A DNA stretch of 64,000 nt, from NCBI GenBank assembly GCA_027493945.1, contig JAOSJU010000001.1, forward strand, positions 868,001 to 932,000, in the 5' to 3' direction. The stretch's first letter is position 1. Each line of letters opens with the position of its first letter. The notes below the pieces were generated by a model that was not told where the DNA came from, searched no databases, and worked only from the letters and a program-made list of their open reading frames with translations. Below are positions 49,561-62,742 of this stretch, piece by piece. The DNA comes from Burkholderiaceae bacterium (lineage in GTDB: Bacteria > Pseudomonadota > Gammaproteobacteria > Burkholderiales > Burkholderiaceae_E). The position numbers and the translations under genes are program-made.

Positions 49561-50104
49561 GATCCTCCTCCCGACGCTTGATGTGGATGCCGAATTGCGG
49601 TTCATAGGGCGGCACGTGCACGTCGACGATCTGCAGCGGCGCAACTTCGAGGACCAGCCCGGCCACGTCGGCCTTCAGCGGAAGCCGCGCGCAGCGCCGG
49701 TCGACCAGCACCGCGGTACGGATCTCGGCCACCCCGCGCTCGGCCAGCCAGCGCAGCGCGCGCAGCAGCGAGTGCCCCTCGTAGAGCACGTCGTCGACCA
49801 GCAGCACCGTGCGCCCGGCAAGATCGGGCGGCGCCGCCGCGTCCTCGCGCAGCCGCGTCTCGGGGTGCAGCAGCGTGAGATCGTCGGCATAACGCTTGAT
49901 GTCCAGGTCGAGCCGCTCGATGCGCCCGATGCGCCACGCCTCGTGCAGTTGCGCGCAGAGACGGTCGGCCAGCGGCGCGCCGCGCCGCAGGATGCCGACC
50001 ACCGTCAACCGCGCCGGGTCGCGCACCAGCGCCTGTACTTCGCGCGCCATGCGCGCGACCACCTCGTCGAGTTCCCCGGCCCGGTAGAAGGCGGCTTCCT
50101 CCAA
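49544..50104 (-). CDS. PyrR-like phosphoribosyltransferase
   Basis: A 186-residue PRTase. The PRPP motif is RTVLLVDDVLYEGHSLLRAL, and LTVVGILRRGAPLADRL plus LDLDIKRYADDL match PyrR. In Gram-positive bacteria PyrR is an RNA-binding regulator of pyrimidine genes with uracil PRTase activity; here no pyr gene is adjacent, and it is joined instead with a second PRTase. Confidence 0.85.
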   Translation of the reverse strand: MEEAAFYRAGELDEVVARMAREVQALVRDPARLTVVGILRRGAPLADRLCAQLHEAWRIGRIERLDLDIKRYADDLTLLHPETRLREDAAAPPDLAGRTVLLVDDVLYEGHSLLRALRWLAERGVAEIRTAVLVDRRCARLPLKADVAGLVLEVAPLQIVDVHVPPYEPQFGIHIKRREEDHVQES

Positions 50105-50188
50105 TCGATCGCTCCTGTCGGGCCGCTCATGGCCTCGTTGTTCGTAGTGTGGCGCGTCGCGCCGATCTGCGGCTGATTCGGGTCAAGA

Positions 50189-52218
50189 TCACTCGCCCGC
50201 GCTGCCGCGATGGCGGCTCGCGTCGGGCGCCGACAGGATCGAGCCGCGATTGCCCCATGCATTGCGCACGAACGACAGGATCGCTGCCAGATCCGCGTCG
50301 TCGAGCGCCTGCGTGAACGGCGGCATGCCGAACGGGCGCGGGTTCGCCGCCGTCTGCGGAGGAAAGCCGCCGTGCGCGGCGATCCGCACCAGGTTGACCG
50401 GCGGATCCATCGTCACCGCGCGATTTCCCGCCAGCGCCGGATACGCTTGCGGCACCCCTTCGCCCTCGTCGCCGTGGCACTGCGCGCAATGCGCGTCGTA
50501 CCCGCGCGCGCCGCGCGCGAGCCAGGCCGCGTCGCGATCGGTCGCTCCTTGCGGCGCGGGGCCTGGCGAATCGGCCGGCAACCCCTTCAGGAATACGGCG
50601 ATCGCGCGCAGGTCGGCGTCGTTCAGGTGCTGCGTGCCGTGCGCAACGACCCCGGCCATCGGTCCGGCCATGCCGGCGCGTGCGGTCGCGCCGACGCGCA
50701 GCAGCCCGACGATGTCTTCGACCGGCCAGTCGGCGACCCCGGCCTGGCGCGCATCGTGCAGCGACGGCGCGTACCAGCCCTGCTGCGGCATCTGTTCGCC
50801 GTCGAAGCGGCCGGGGGCGCGCGCCGCGCCGAAGGCGTTGCGCGCGCCGTGGCAGGCCGCGCAGTGCGCGAGCCCGCCCACCAGATAGGCGCCGCGGTTC
50901 CAGTCGGCCGGGCGTGCCGGGTCGGCGACGAACGCGGACGGGCGGAAGAACAGCCAGCGCCAGGCTTCGAGGACGATCTGGCGGTCGTACGGAAAGCGCA
51001 GCGCATGCGGCCGGTTGGCGCGGCGCACCGCCGGCAGGCCTCGCAAGTAAGCGAAGATCGCGTCGGAATCCTCGCGCGTGACGCGCGTGAACTGCGGGTA
51101 CGGGAACGCCGGATAGAGCGCCCGCCCGTCCTTCGAACGCCCGTCGTGCATCGCGCGCCAGAAATCGTCAGCGCTCCAGCGCCCGATGCCGGCGTCGTCG
51201 TCGGGCGTGAGATTCGATGCGTAGACGGTGCCGAACGGCGTGGCCACGCCGCGCCCGCCGGCATACGGCAGCGCGCCGCGTTCGGTGTGGCAGCCGGCGC
51301 AATTGCCGGCGCGCGCCGGTAGGCGCCGCGGGCAACCTGCGCCGCGTCGGCCGGCTGCGCCGTCGCAGGGACGCCGGGCGAGGCAGCCGTCCGCCGCACG
51401 ACTTCCGGCACGGCTTCCGGCACGACTGCGAGCGCGCCCGCATCGACGCTGCCGCAGCGCATCGGAAGCCGCGCGCCGGCTTGCGCACGCGGCACCGGGC
51501 CCTGCGGTACCGGCTGGGCGGCCAGCCAACCGGTGATCGCGGCGACGTCCTCGGCCCGCAGGCGGCGCGCAATCTCCCCCATGCAGTCGGGCGCGGCGGC
51601 GTGACGCAACCCGTCGCGCCAGGCGCCGAGCTGTGCATTCAGATAGTCGCGCGACAGGCCCAGCAGCCCGGGGATCGACGGCGCTGCGCCGGTCAGCGCA
51701 CGACCGTGGCATTCGGCGCAGGCCGGCAATTCGTGCGAGGCATCGCCGTCGAGCGCCAGCGTTCGCCCCCGCACCAGCATCGGCTGCGGCAACCGCGATG
51801 CCTGCGGCGCCGGATACGGCAGGTCGAGCCCCGCGAAGTGATCGGCGATCTCGCGCAGGTAGTCGTCGCCGAGGTTGGCGAGCAGGCCGGCCATCGGCGG
51901 ATACGCGCGCCGTCCGTCGCGGAAGCTGCGCAGCTGCTCGAACAGGTAGCCGGCGGGCTTGCCGGCGATGCGCGGGAAGTAGCCCTCGCGCGTGGCCCGG
52001 CCCTGCGCCCCGTGACAGGCCGAACAGGCAAGCATGCGCTGCGCGATGCTGTCCTCGAACGGCGCCTTGCGGTGAGCTGCGCCGGCATGCGGCAGCAAAG
52101 GCCCCTGCGCCTGCGTTCGCACCTGCTGCCCGGTTCGCCCCTGTTCCTGCGCCTGTGCGACCTGAGCGAACAGCGACAACGCCGTCACGGCGACGGCCAG
52201 CCTCAGCAAACCGCGCAC
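50189..52218 (-). CDS. Five-haem cytochrome c, diheme c553-like part fused to alcohol-dehydrogenase-type part, frame break near 51317
   Basis: About 676 residues. GTG start at 52218 gives a signal peptide (RGLLRLAVAVTALSLFAQVA, cut near AQAQ). Haem motifs in order: CSACHGAQG, CAECHGRAL, then after a Pro/Ala/Val linker CAGCHTERG, CAACHGARN and CAQCHGDEG. The first two resemble the c4/c553 group (FPRIAGKPAGYLFEQLRSFR), the last three the triheme subunit of membrane dehydrogenases (TPFGTVYASNLTPDDDAGIG). One base is missing near 51317 (GAY then LARAGNCAGCH). It would shuttle electrons in the periplasm. No dehydrogenase partner is adjacent. Confidence 0.85.
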
Positions 52219-52264
52219 GTCGCCCCCGTCGTCGTCGCGACGCCACACCCGATCGTCGCTGCCG

Positions 52265-52283
52265 CGCGGCGCAATGCGCCGCG
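52265..52283. promoter_or_regulatory. 19-base palindrome before the psiF -10 box
   Basis: CGCGGCGCA-A-TGCGCCGCG is a perfect 9-base inverted repeat. TATAGT follows at 52285-52290 and fits a -10 box for psiF. The palindrome covers where the -35 would be, so it is a likely regulator site. Confidence 0.5.
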
Positions 52284-52294
52284 GTATAGTTTTC

Positions 52295-52320
52295 GCGCGC
52301 GCCGCATCCGCGGCGCGCGC
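52295..52320 (+). other. GC hairpin in the psiF leader
   Basis: An 11-base perfect stem of only G and C with a 4-base loop (ATCC), lying between the predicted transcription start near 52297 and the psiF ATG at 52338. It could protect the message or act as attenuator. There is no T run after it. Confidence 0.45.
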
Positions 52321-52337
52321 ACGTCTGCGGAGACATC

Positions 52338-52589
52338 ATGTCCAAGCTCATCGCTGCTGCCTGTCTGTCGCTGTTTGCCGCCGCGGCGTTCGCCGCCGGC
52401 CCCACCTGCACGGATCGCGCCGACGAGAAGAAGCTGCACGGTGCGGCCCGGACCAGCTTCATCAAGAAGTGCGAGAAGGACGGCGCGGCCTCGTGCGAGG
52501 CGGCAGCCGCCGGGAAGAAGCTGCACGGCGCGGCGAAGACCAGCTTCGTCAGGAAGTGCATGAAGGAAGCCCCGGCAAAGGCCGACTGA
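52338..52589 (+). CDS. PsiF-repeat protein
   Basis: An 83-residue exported protein. Signal peptide MSKLIAAACLSLFAAAAFAA, then two PsiF repeats: KKLHGAARTSFIKKCEKD and KKLHGAAKTSFVRKCMKEA. E. coli PsiF is induced by phosphate starvation, but its function is unknown. Each repeat has Cys and many Lys. It is divergent from the five-haem cytochrome. Confidence 0.88.
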   Translation: MSKLIAAACLSLFAAAAFAAGPTCTDRADEKKLHGAARTSFIKKCEKDGAASCEAAAAGKKLHGAAKTSFVRKCMKEAPAKAD

Positions 52590-52607
52590 ACACGCACGCG
52601 CGGCCGC

Positions 52608-55515
<2,908 letters not shown>

Positions 55516-55519
<4 letters not shown>

Positions 55520-57261
55520 GCCGTCCGCTCCCCGTGGAACGAGGCGATCCGCTGCTCGCGCTCGCGGTCGATCAGCTCGACCAGTGCGCTGCCGGGCAGG
55601 CCTGCGCGTGCCAGCGCCAGCGCCGCGAGTTGAAGCGCCGCTTCGAGCGCCTCGGGAATCACCGCGTCGGCGCCCGCCTCGCGCAGCGCCAGCGCATGCC
55701 GCTCGTCGCGTGCGCGTGCAAGGATCGCCAGGCGCGGCCATTCGCGCCGGACAGCCTGCACCGCGCGCGAGGTCGCCGGACCTCGGTCCATCGTGAGCAC
55801 GATCGCACAGGCATCGTCGAGCCCCAGGCGCCGCAGCAGCTCGCCGCGGCTCGCGTCGCCGACGAACACCGGCCGGCCCTGCTCATGGAAACCCGCCACC
55901 AGGCGCGCATCGGGATCGATCGCGAGGTAGCCGATCCCCTGCGAATCGAACAGCTGGCCGAGCAGTTGCCCGACGCGCCCGTAGCCGGCCACGACCACGT
56001 GGCCCGACAGGCCGGGCAGCACCGGCTCGACCGCGGGCGGCGGCGATGCCGCGCGCTGCACGCGTATCCCGAGCCGCCGGCCCGCCTCGGCCACCAGCGG
56101 TGCGGCGAACATCGACAGGCCGACCACGAGCAACAGGAAGCGCCCCGCGCGTTCGTCGAGCAGGCCGAGCGACATCGCGGCACCGAACACGATGAAGGCG
56201 AACTCGCCGCCCTGCCCCAGAAGCAGGCCCGCCTCGATCGCCCTGGCCGGCGGCAGTCCGCCGATCCGCGTCACCGAAGCGACGACGATCGCCTTCAGTG
56301 CGAACAGCCCCGCCACCGCGCCGAGCAGCAGCACCGGCGCACGCACGATCTCGAGCGGATCGATCGACATGCCGACCGACAGGAAGAACAGCCCCATCAG
56401 CAGCCCGCGAAACGGATCGATCGTGATCTCGACCTCATGGCGGAATTCGGTTTCGGCCAGCAGCAGGCCGGCGAGCAGCGCACCCAGTGCCATCGACAGT
56501 CCGGCCAGCCAGGTGAGCGATGCGATGCCCAGCGTGCTGAGCAGCGTGAGCGCCATGAAGGTATCAGCCTGGCGGCTCGCCGCCATGCGCCGGAACAACG
56601 GCCGGATCGCCACGCGGCCGAGCAGGTAGATCAGGACGATCGCCGCCGCCGCCTTGCCGATGGCGATCGCCATCGACACGGCCACCGACGTCTCATCGGG
56701 CCGGCCGAGCAGTCCGACCAGGATCAGCACCGGCACCACCGCGAGATCCTGAAACAGCAGGATCGAGAAGCTGGCCTGGCCGATCGGCGTGCCGAGTTCG
56801 CGGCGCGACGACAGCAGCTGCATCACCACGGCGGTCGACGAAAAGGACAGCGCCAGGCCGACGACCAGCGCCGCCGCCGGCGTGCTGCCAAGGGCCGTGG
56901 CGACCAGGCCGATCGCCGCGGCGCTCGCCAGCACCTGGGCGCTGCCGGCCGCGAACACCCAGCCCCGCATCGCCCAAAGCCGCTCGGCCGACAATTCGAG
57001 CCCGATCATGAACATCAGGAACATGACGCCGACCTCGGCCAGTACCGAGACCGCCTCGAGCGTCGGAAACACCAGCCAGCCGAGCAGCGGCACGTCGGCC
57101 GCCACGCGCCCCAGCCCGAAGGGTCCGACCAGGATGCCCACCGCGAGAAAGCCGAGCACGCTGCTCACGCGGTAGCGCTGCAGCAGCGGCACCAGCACGC
57201 CGGCCAGTCCGAGGAACAGCAGCGTCTCGCGAAGATGCGGAATCGCGTGCGCTTCTTCCAT
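55516..57261 (-). CDS. Kef-type K+/H+ antiporter with TrkA-N domain (CPA2)
   Basis: A 581-residue membrane protein with about twelve spans in the first 390 residues (VLGFLAVGILVGPFGLGRVA, GLALSFSSTAVVMQLLSSRR, LLLGQGGEFAFIVFGAA) and a cytoplasmic nucleotide-binding domain from about 410 (GHVVVAGYGRVGQLLGQLF). It lacks the TrkA-C domain. GTG at 57270 is an alternative start. Role: potassium or proton homeostasis under stress. Confidence 0.92.
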
Positions 57262-57280
57262 CGCGTTCACGCTGCGGATC

Positions 57281-57305
57281 GCGGGCGGCGGATCGCGCCG
57301 CCCGC
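57281..57305 (-). terminator. GC hairpin after the HPF-like gene
   Basis: GCGGGCGGCG and its complement with a 5-base loop, 18 bases past the stop of the gene ending at 57323. There is no T run. It may slow transcription into the Kef gene. Confidence 0.4.
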
Positions 57306-57322
57306 CCGGATGTGCATCGCCG

Positions 57323-57706
57323 TTATTCGGCCTCCGCGCCGGCCTCGGACCCGCGCTCGACCATCGCGCTGCCCGTCGGGACGCGCCGCTTGTCCTCGCC
57401 GCGCAATCGCACGGCGTGCTCCTCGAGCTGCCGCCGGGCGGCGAAGAAGGCGTCGCGCAACGCGACGTTGACGTCCTCGTGATGCGCGTGATTGGCAACG
57501 ATGTTGCTGCCCGGCACCGAGACGTCGATCGAAACGATGAAATGCTCTCCTTGCTGCTTGTGCTGGTGCGGCTTGTCGATCACGACGCGGCAACCCGTGA
57601 CGTTCGGGTGGAACTGTTCGAGCTTGGCGGTCTTGTCGCGAATCAGCGTCTCCAGCGCCGGCGACGTATCCATGCCGCGGAAGTTGATCTGCAGCGGTGT
57701 ACGCAT
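57323..57706 (-). CDS. HPF/RaiA-family ribosome-associated protein
   Basis: A 127-residue protein of the short HPF/YfiA fold: MRTPLQINFRGMDTSPALET, then CRVVIDKPHQHKQQGEHFIV, then VNVALRDAFFAARRQLEEHA. It lacks the long-HPF C-terminal domain. Such proteins stabilise idle ribosomes in stationary phase. ATG at 57706 is preceded by GAAGGAG. Confidence 0.88.
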   Translation of the reverse strand: MRTPLQINFRGMDTSPALETLIRDKTAKLEQFHPNVTGCRVVIDKPHQHKQQGEHFIVSIDVSVPGSNIVANHAHHEDVNVALRDAFFAARRQLEEHAVRLRGEDKRRVPTGSAMVERGSEAGAEAE

Positions 57707-57779
57707 AAGGCTCCTTCGTCTCAGGAAATGCCCGGCTGCGGGCCGGGCGCCGATAAGGATTGTGCCGGATCGGTCCGGT

Positions 57780-58070
57780 TCAATGATCGTCGGTTCGCGT
57801 GCGTTCGTCGTCGGCCAGTTGGCCGGTGTCGGGGTCGACCCAGTCGGGCACGCCCAGCAGGTCGCCGGTGTCGCGCAGGTCGTCGGCGCCGGCTTCCTCG
57901 GCCGCCGCCTCGTCGTCGGCCAGCTGCATGTCGGCGGCCGCCTCGAGCATCGTCTGGAACGGCCCGTATTCGCGGCCGTCGGCGTCGTCCTGCCAGTAGA
58001 AGCCATCGGGCCGCTCGATGATCCGCGTGTGGTCGAAATCGGCCGATGTGGTGGGGATCTTCTGCGTCAT
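57780..58070 (-). CDS. Small acidic protein of unknown function
   Basis: A 96-residue protein, [20 protein letters not shown], then PDGFYWQDDADGREYGPFQT, with a very acidic C-terminus. GGGAAGG lies before the ATG. It overlaps the stop of the ferritin-like gene (ATGA). I do not recognise a function; the YGPFQTMLEAAADM part resembles small proteins found in many betaproteobacteria. Confidence 0.72.
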   Translation of the reverse strand: MTQKIPTTSADFDHTRIIERPDGFYWQDDADGREYGPFQTMLEAAADMQLADDEAAAEEAGADDLRDTGDLLGVPDWVDPDTGQLADDERTRTDDH

Positions 58071-58540
58071 GCCTTCCCTCCGTCTCGGGCAGCCGCGACC
58101 GCCTCTTCGATCGTCGACAGGTGGCGGGTTTCTGCCAGCGCGAACTGCAGCGCCCGGATCCGCACCGCCTCGTTGGGCGAGGTGGCCGCGATGTGCTCGA
58201 AGATCGCCCGCATTCCGCGCTCGTTGTCGCGCGCCGTCTGGAGCGCGTCTTCGAGGGACACGCCCGCCGCCGACCGGGCCGGCCGCATCGGCGGCGCCCA
58301 CGCGACCCGCTCGGCCAGTATCGTCCCCACCCCGAGATCGGGCAAGTCGCGCTCGATGCGCGCGGCCTGCTCGCCCTCGAGCACCGCCAGGCGCGAGAAC
58401 ACCCGGGCCACCTGCGGCACCTCCCTCACCGAGGGTTCCCTGGCCAGCCGACGATAAGCCGCGGCGGCCTCGCGCCGCATTGCGAGAGCCCGGGCCAGCA
58501 GATCGCGCAGCGACGAGACGTCAGGAACACGAGACCCCAT
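58067..58540 (-). CDS. Ferritin-like helical protein
   Basis: A 157-residue all-helical protein starting [20 protein letters not shown]. Acidic/His residues in helices ([37 protein letters not shown]) suggest a rubrerythrin-type four-helix bundle, but not all ligand positions of a di-iron site are clear. Translationally linked to the 96-residue protein. Confidence 0.65.
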   Translation of the reverse strand: MGSRVPDVSSLRDLLARALAMRREAAAAYRRLAREPSVREVPQVARVFSRLAVLEGEQAARIERDLPDLGVGTILAERVAWAPPMRPARSAAGVSLEDALQTARDNERGMRAIFEHIAATSPNEAVRIRALQFALAETRHLSTIEEAVAAARDGGKA

Positions 58541-58676
58541 GAGGGTATGCTGCCCGGACGATGGGCATGCGGACTTGATGCCGGTCAACCGGGGTTCAGG
58601 GCCGGGCCCCGGACGCGGCTTGCTAACATGTCCGGCTGTCGTCGTGGCATCGACGCTGATCTCGCGGAGCCCGGGC

Positions 58677-59732
58677 GTGGCATCGGTCACTATCGAAGCA
58701 GTCAGGAAGTCGTACGGCACGGTCGAAGTGGTGCACGGCGTCGACGTCTCGATCGCCGACGGCGAGTTCTGCGTCCTCGTGGGCCCGTCGGGCTGCGGCA
58801 AGTCGACGCTGCTCAGGATGATCGCCGGACTCGAGGAAATCAGCTCCGGGCGCGTCCGCATCGGCGAGCGGGTGGTGAACGACGTGCAGGCGAAGGACCG
58901 GGACATCGCGATGGTGTTCCAGAACTACGCGCTGTATCCGCACATGAAGGTGCGCGAGAACATGGCGTTCTCGCTGATGCTCGCGCGACGCCCGAAGGCC
59001 GAGATCGAGCGCCGGGTCGACGAGGCCGCGGGCATCCTCGGCCTGACGCCCTACCTCGATCGCTATCCGCGCCAGCTCTCGGGCGGGCAGCGCCAGCGCG
59101 TCGCGATGGGCCGCGCGATCGTGCGCAAGCCGAAGGTCTTCCTGTTCGACGAACCGCTGTCGAACCTCGACGCGAAACTGCGCGTGCAGATGCGCGCCGA
59201 GATCCGCGAGCTTCACCTGAGACTGAAGACCACCTCGATCTACGTGACGCACGACCAGATCGAGGCGATGACGATGGCCGACCGGATCGTGGTGATGCAC
59301 GACGGCGTGGTCGAGCAGGTGGGCACGCCGCTCGAACTCTACGACCATCCGGTCAACCCGTTCGTCGCGACCTTCATCGGCTCGCCGGCGATGAACATCC
59401 TCGACGGCCGCATCGGTCCCGACCGCGCCAGCGTCGAACTCGACGGCGGCGCGCGCGTCGTTCTGCCGGCGACGGCCGGCGAGCCGGGCCAGCCGGTGAA
59501 GCTCGGCATCCGGCCCGAGCACCTGGCGCTCGACGACGAGGGCATTGCCTGCGAGGTCGCCGTGGTCGAGCCCACCGGCGCCGACACGCAGGTGCTGGCG
59601 CGCTTTGCCGGCGGCGGCCTGACCGCCGCCTTCCGCGAGCGCCACGCGTTTCGCCCGGGCGAGCGCATCGCGCTCGCGCCGCTGGCCGGCACCACGCACC
59701 TGTTCGACGCGCGCACCGGCGCGCGAATGTAG
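58677..59732 (+). CDS. UgpC/MalK-type ABC ATPase without adjacent permeases
   Basis: A 351-residue ATPase with GTG start ([20 protein letters not shown]). Walker [20 protein letters not shown], signature [20 protein letters not shown], Walker [16 protein letters not shown]-loop [19 protein letters not shown]. The C-terminal TOBE domain is present ([20 protein letters not shown]). This is the UgpC/MsmK class that serves sugar and glycerol-phosphate importers; no permease or binding protein lies in the window, so it probably serves a transporter elsewhere. Confidence 0.93.
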   Translation: MASVTIEAVRKSYGTVEVVHGVDVSIADGEFCVLVGPSGCGKSTLLRMIAGLEEISSGRVRIGERVVNDVQAKDRDIAMVFQNYALYPHMKVRENMAFSLMLARRPKAEIERRVDEAAGILGLTPYLDRYPRQLSGGQRQRVAMGRAIVRKPKVFLFDEPLSNLDAKLRVQMRAEIRELHLRLKTTSIYVTHDQIEAMTMADRIVVMHDGVVEQVGTPLELYDHPVNPFVATFIGSPAMNILDGRIGPDRASVELDGGARVVLPATAGEPGQPVKLGIRPEHLALDDEGIACEVAVVEPTGADTQVLARFAGGGLTAAFRERHAFRPGERIALAPLAGTTHLFDARTGARM

Positions 59733-59776
59733 CAGCGCGCTTCGGCAGCGCGCGGCCGCATCCGCTCGCGCAGGCT

Positions 59777-60703
59777 TCAGCCGCGCGATCGCGGCCTGGC
59801 GGCGAGCCCGCCGGCCTCGGCCGCCACGGCTGCGCGGCGGCCCGAAGCGAGCAGGCCGGTGGTGAGCGCGGTGCCCACCAGGATCGTCGCTGCCCCGGCC
59901 AGCATGCTCGCGCTGATCGTCTCGCCCAGGAACAACGACCCCCACAGCATCCCGAACACCGGGACCAGGAAAGTGACCGTGATCGTCCGGTTGCTGCCGA
60001 TGCGGGCGATCAGCCTGAAGAACAGCAGATACGCCAGCCCGGTGCACAGCACGCCCATCAGCACGACGCTCAGCCACGCGAGCGCGTCGGGCGGCGTCGA
60101 CGGCCACCCTGCGAGCGCGAACGGCAGCAGCGCCAGCGCCGCGAACATCTGGCTGCCGGCCGCCACAACCATCGTGCTCACGTGGCCGAGCTGCTTCCTC
60201 GTGGCAGTCGCCGCCACGCCGTACGAAGCGGTCGCCACCAGCGAGGCGAGGATCGGCACGATCGCGCCGTCGGCGGCGAGGCCGTCGCGGCCGCCGACCA
60301 GCACCAGCACCCCGCCGAAACCGACGAGCAGCCCGACGACGCCGAGCCGGCCGAGCCGCTCGCCCAGCCACAGAAAGGCGACGATCGCGCCCCAGAACGG
60401 CGTAGTCGCGTTCAGGATCGACGCGAACCCTGCATCCAGGTGCTGCATCGCGTAACCGAGCATCACGAACGGCAACGCCGAGTTGAGCAGGCCGATCCAC
60501 GCAATGCGCCCGGCGTTCGCGCGCAGCTCGGCGGCGGCGCCCCCGCGCAGCGCGAACGGCAACAGCACCGCGGCGCCGATGCCGGTGCGCAGCGCCATCA
60601 GCGCGAACGCGCCGAACTGCGGCGCCGCGATCCGCATGAACAGGAACGACCCGCCCCACAGCGCGGCGAGCAGCAGCATGTCGGCGAGATCGCGACGCGT
60701 CAT
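59777..60703 (-). CDS. DMT-superfamily (EamA) transporter
   Basis: A 308-residue protein with about ten hydrophobic spans in two EamA repeats: MLLLAALWGGSFLFMRIAAP in the first, and LASLVATASYGVAATATRKQ in the second. The second repeat ends with FLVPVFGMLWGSLFLGETIS, the conserved EamA stretch. Substrate unknown (often amino acids or metabolites). Confidence 0.92.
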   Translation of the reverse strand: MTRRDLADMLLLAALWGGSFLFMRIAAPQFGAFALMALRTGIGAAVLLPFALRGGAAAELRANAGRIAWIGLLNSALPFVMLGYAMQHLDAGFASILNATTPFWGAIVAFLWLGERLGRLGVVGLLVGFGGVLVLVGGRDGLAADGAIVPILASLVATASYGVAATATRKQLGHVSTMVVAAGSQMFAALALLPFALAGWPSTPPDALAWLSVVLMGVLCTGLAYLLFFRLIARIGSNRTITVTFLVPVFGMLWGSLFLGETISASMLAGAATILVGTALTTGLLASGRRAAVAAEAGGLAARPRSRG

Positions 60704-60706
60704 CGT

Positions 60707-61201
60707 TCAGAGCACGCGCTCGTGGTGCAACAGCGCGCGCTTGCGCTCGATGCCCCCGGTGTAACCGGTGAGCGCGCCGTCGCTGCCCACGACGCGATGG
60801 CAGGGCACCACGAGCGACACCGGATTGCGTCCGATCGCGGCGCCGGCCGCACGCATGCCGCGCGGCGATCCGGCTGCGCGCGCCACCTCGGCGTAACTGC
60901 GCGTCTGCCCGAACGGGATCTCGAGCAATTGCGCCCAGACGCGGCGCTGGAAATCGGTGCCCGCGAGGTCGAGCGCCAGCTCGAACGCGACGCGCCGGCC
61001 GGCCTCGTATTCGGCGAGTTGCCGCCGCGTCGCGGCCAGCACCGGCCAGGCGTCGTCGCGAAGCGCCCCGGCGCGCGCCAGCTCGTCGAGATCGGGCTGG
61101 TCTTTCTGGCCGACGAAATACAGCCCCGCGAGCCGCGCATCGCGCGCGATCGCCAGCACCTCGCCGAAGCTCGAATCGAACAGCGCATAGCGGATCGTCA
61201 T
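60707..61201 (-). CDS. ogt: Methylated-DNA-protein-cysteine methyltransferase
   Basis: A 164-residue repair protein that moves methyl groups from O6-methylguanine to its own Cys. The acceptor motif is SLVVPCHRVVGSDGALTGYT, and PFGQTRSYAEVARAAGSPRG gives the DNA-binding helix. Its ATG overlaps the stop of the Ada/AlkA gene, so the two repair genes form an operon. Confidence 0.96.
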   Translation of the reverse strand: MTIRYALFDSSFGEVLAIARDARLAGLYFVGQKDQPDLDELARAGALRDDAWPVLAATRRQLAEYEAGRRVAFELALDLAGTDFQRRVWAQLLEIPFGQTRSYAEVARAAGSPRGMRAAGAAIGRNPVSLVVPCHRVVGSDGALTGYTGGIERKRALLHHERVL

Positions 61202-62642
61202 GGGTTCTCTCCGATCGATGCCCACAGATTCATCACTGCGTACGCGCGCCACGGCTGCCAGGCGCGTGCGCGCTCGCGCGCCTGCGCCGGCGTGCGCGCC
61301 TGCAGCGCCCTGAGCACCGCGAGGTCGCCGGCCGGAAACGCGTCGGGCCAGCACAGCGCTCGCATCGCAATGTACTGCGCGGTCCAGTCGCCGATGCCGG
61401 GAATCGCGCGCAGCGCCGCGACTGTCGCCTCCACCGGCGCGCGCGGCTCCAGCGCGAGATGCCCGTCCACGATCGCCCGCGCCAGCGCGCGAATCGCTTC
61501 GGCGCGCCGCGGCTGGATCCCCAGGCCGGCGATTGCCGCGACGTCAAGGCCGGCGATCGTCGCCGGCGACGGAAAGATGCGCACGAGGCCGTCCGGCACC
61601 GCGCCCTCGAAGCGGTTCGCCGTGGCGCTCGGCCAGCCTGGCGATGACGGTGCGCGCGGCCTTGACGCTGACCTGCTGCCCGACGACGCCCCCGCACCGC
61701 AAGCTCGAAGCCGTCGAAGGATCCGATCAGCCGCATCGGTGCGCCACCCTCCGCGCGTGCCGGCAGCACGCGCTGCAATTGCGCGGGCTCGCAATCGAGG
61801 TCGAACACGTCGCGGATACGCTGCAGGATCGGCGGAATCGCTGCCGCCAGCGACGCCGACAGCTCGACCTCGAGCAGCGCGCGCGACGGCAAGGGCCGCA
61901 CGCCCAGCCAGCCGCGCAGTTCCTGGGCGCCCGCCTGCCAGCGCACGCTGCGGTGGTACGCGTCGCCCGTCGCGACCTCGACACGCTCGATCGCCCGCGC
62001 CGCGAGAAACGCCAGCGAGCGCTTCCAGTCGCAGGGCGGCCGGTACGCGAGCCGGAAACGCATCGTTTCCGCGGGCCGCGCGCCGGCGCGCGAACGCAAC
62101 TGCGTGGGACTGAGCCGGTAACGCTCGCGAAACGCCGCGTTGAAGCGGCGCAAGCTCCTGAAGCCCGAGGCGGCGGCGATCTCGGTGGCCGGCAACGCGG
62201 TGTCGGTGAGCAAGCGCTTGGCGAGCAACAGCCGATGCGTCTGCGCATATTCGAGCGGCGTCACGCCGAACTCGGCCTTGAAGACGCGGCGCAGGTGTCG
62301 CGAACTGGTGCCCACCCGGGCGGCCAGCGCCTCGACGCCACCGCGATCGAGCTCGCCTGACTCGATCAGCCGCGCCCCGCCCTGCGCGAGCCGCGATCCG
62401 ATGTCGATGCCCGCGCGACCCGGCGCCAGCTCGGGACGGCAGCGCAGGCACGGCCGGAAACCGTGGCTCTCGGCCGCCGCCGCGCTCGCGAAGAAGCGGC
62501 AGTTCCCGAGTTTCGGCGTGCGCACCCGGCACACCGGCCGGCAATAGACGCCGGTCGAGCGCACACCGACGTACAGGCGCCCGTCGAAGCGCGGATCGTG
62601 GGCGAGGATCGCCGCATAGCAGGCATCGGCATCGGGAAGCAT
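61198..62642 (-). CDS. Ada-type regulator fused to AlkA DNA glycosylase, frame breaks near 61690 and 61611
   Basis: About 480 residues. Order: Ada N-terminal zinc/methyl-acceptor domain (VGVRSTGVYCRPVCRVRTPK, later RPCLRCRPEL), AraC-type HTH (LRRVFKAEFGVTPLEYAQTH), AlkA N-terminal domain and HhH-GPD glycosylase (IPGIGDWTAQYIAMRALCWP with catalytic Asp later, FPAGDLAVLRAL). Two single-base insertions break the glycosylase part: after FELAVR, and after RHGEP where the frame resumes FEGAVPDGLVRIFP. It would sense alkylation and excise 3-methyladenine. Confidence 0.88.
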
Positions 62643-62742
62643 GGACCGATTATGCGCCGCTGCCCGGCCGCGGACTCGCCGTTTCCGGACACGAGGTTCG
62701 CACCCCACGCAACGCGGGGGAAGATGCATGCCCGGCCGCGCC

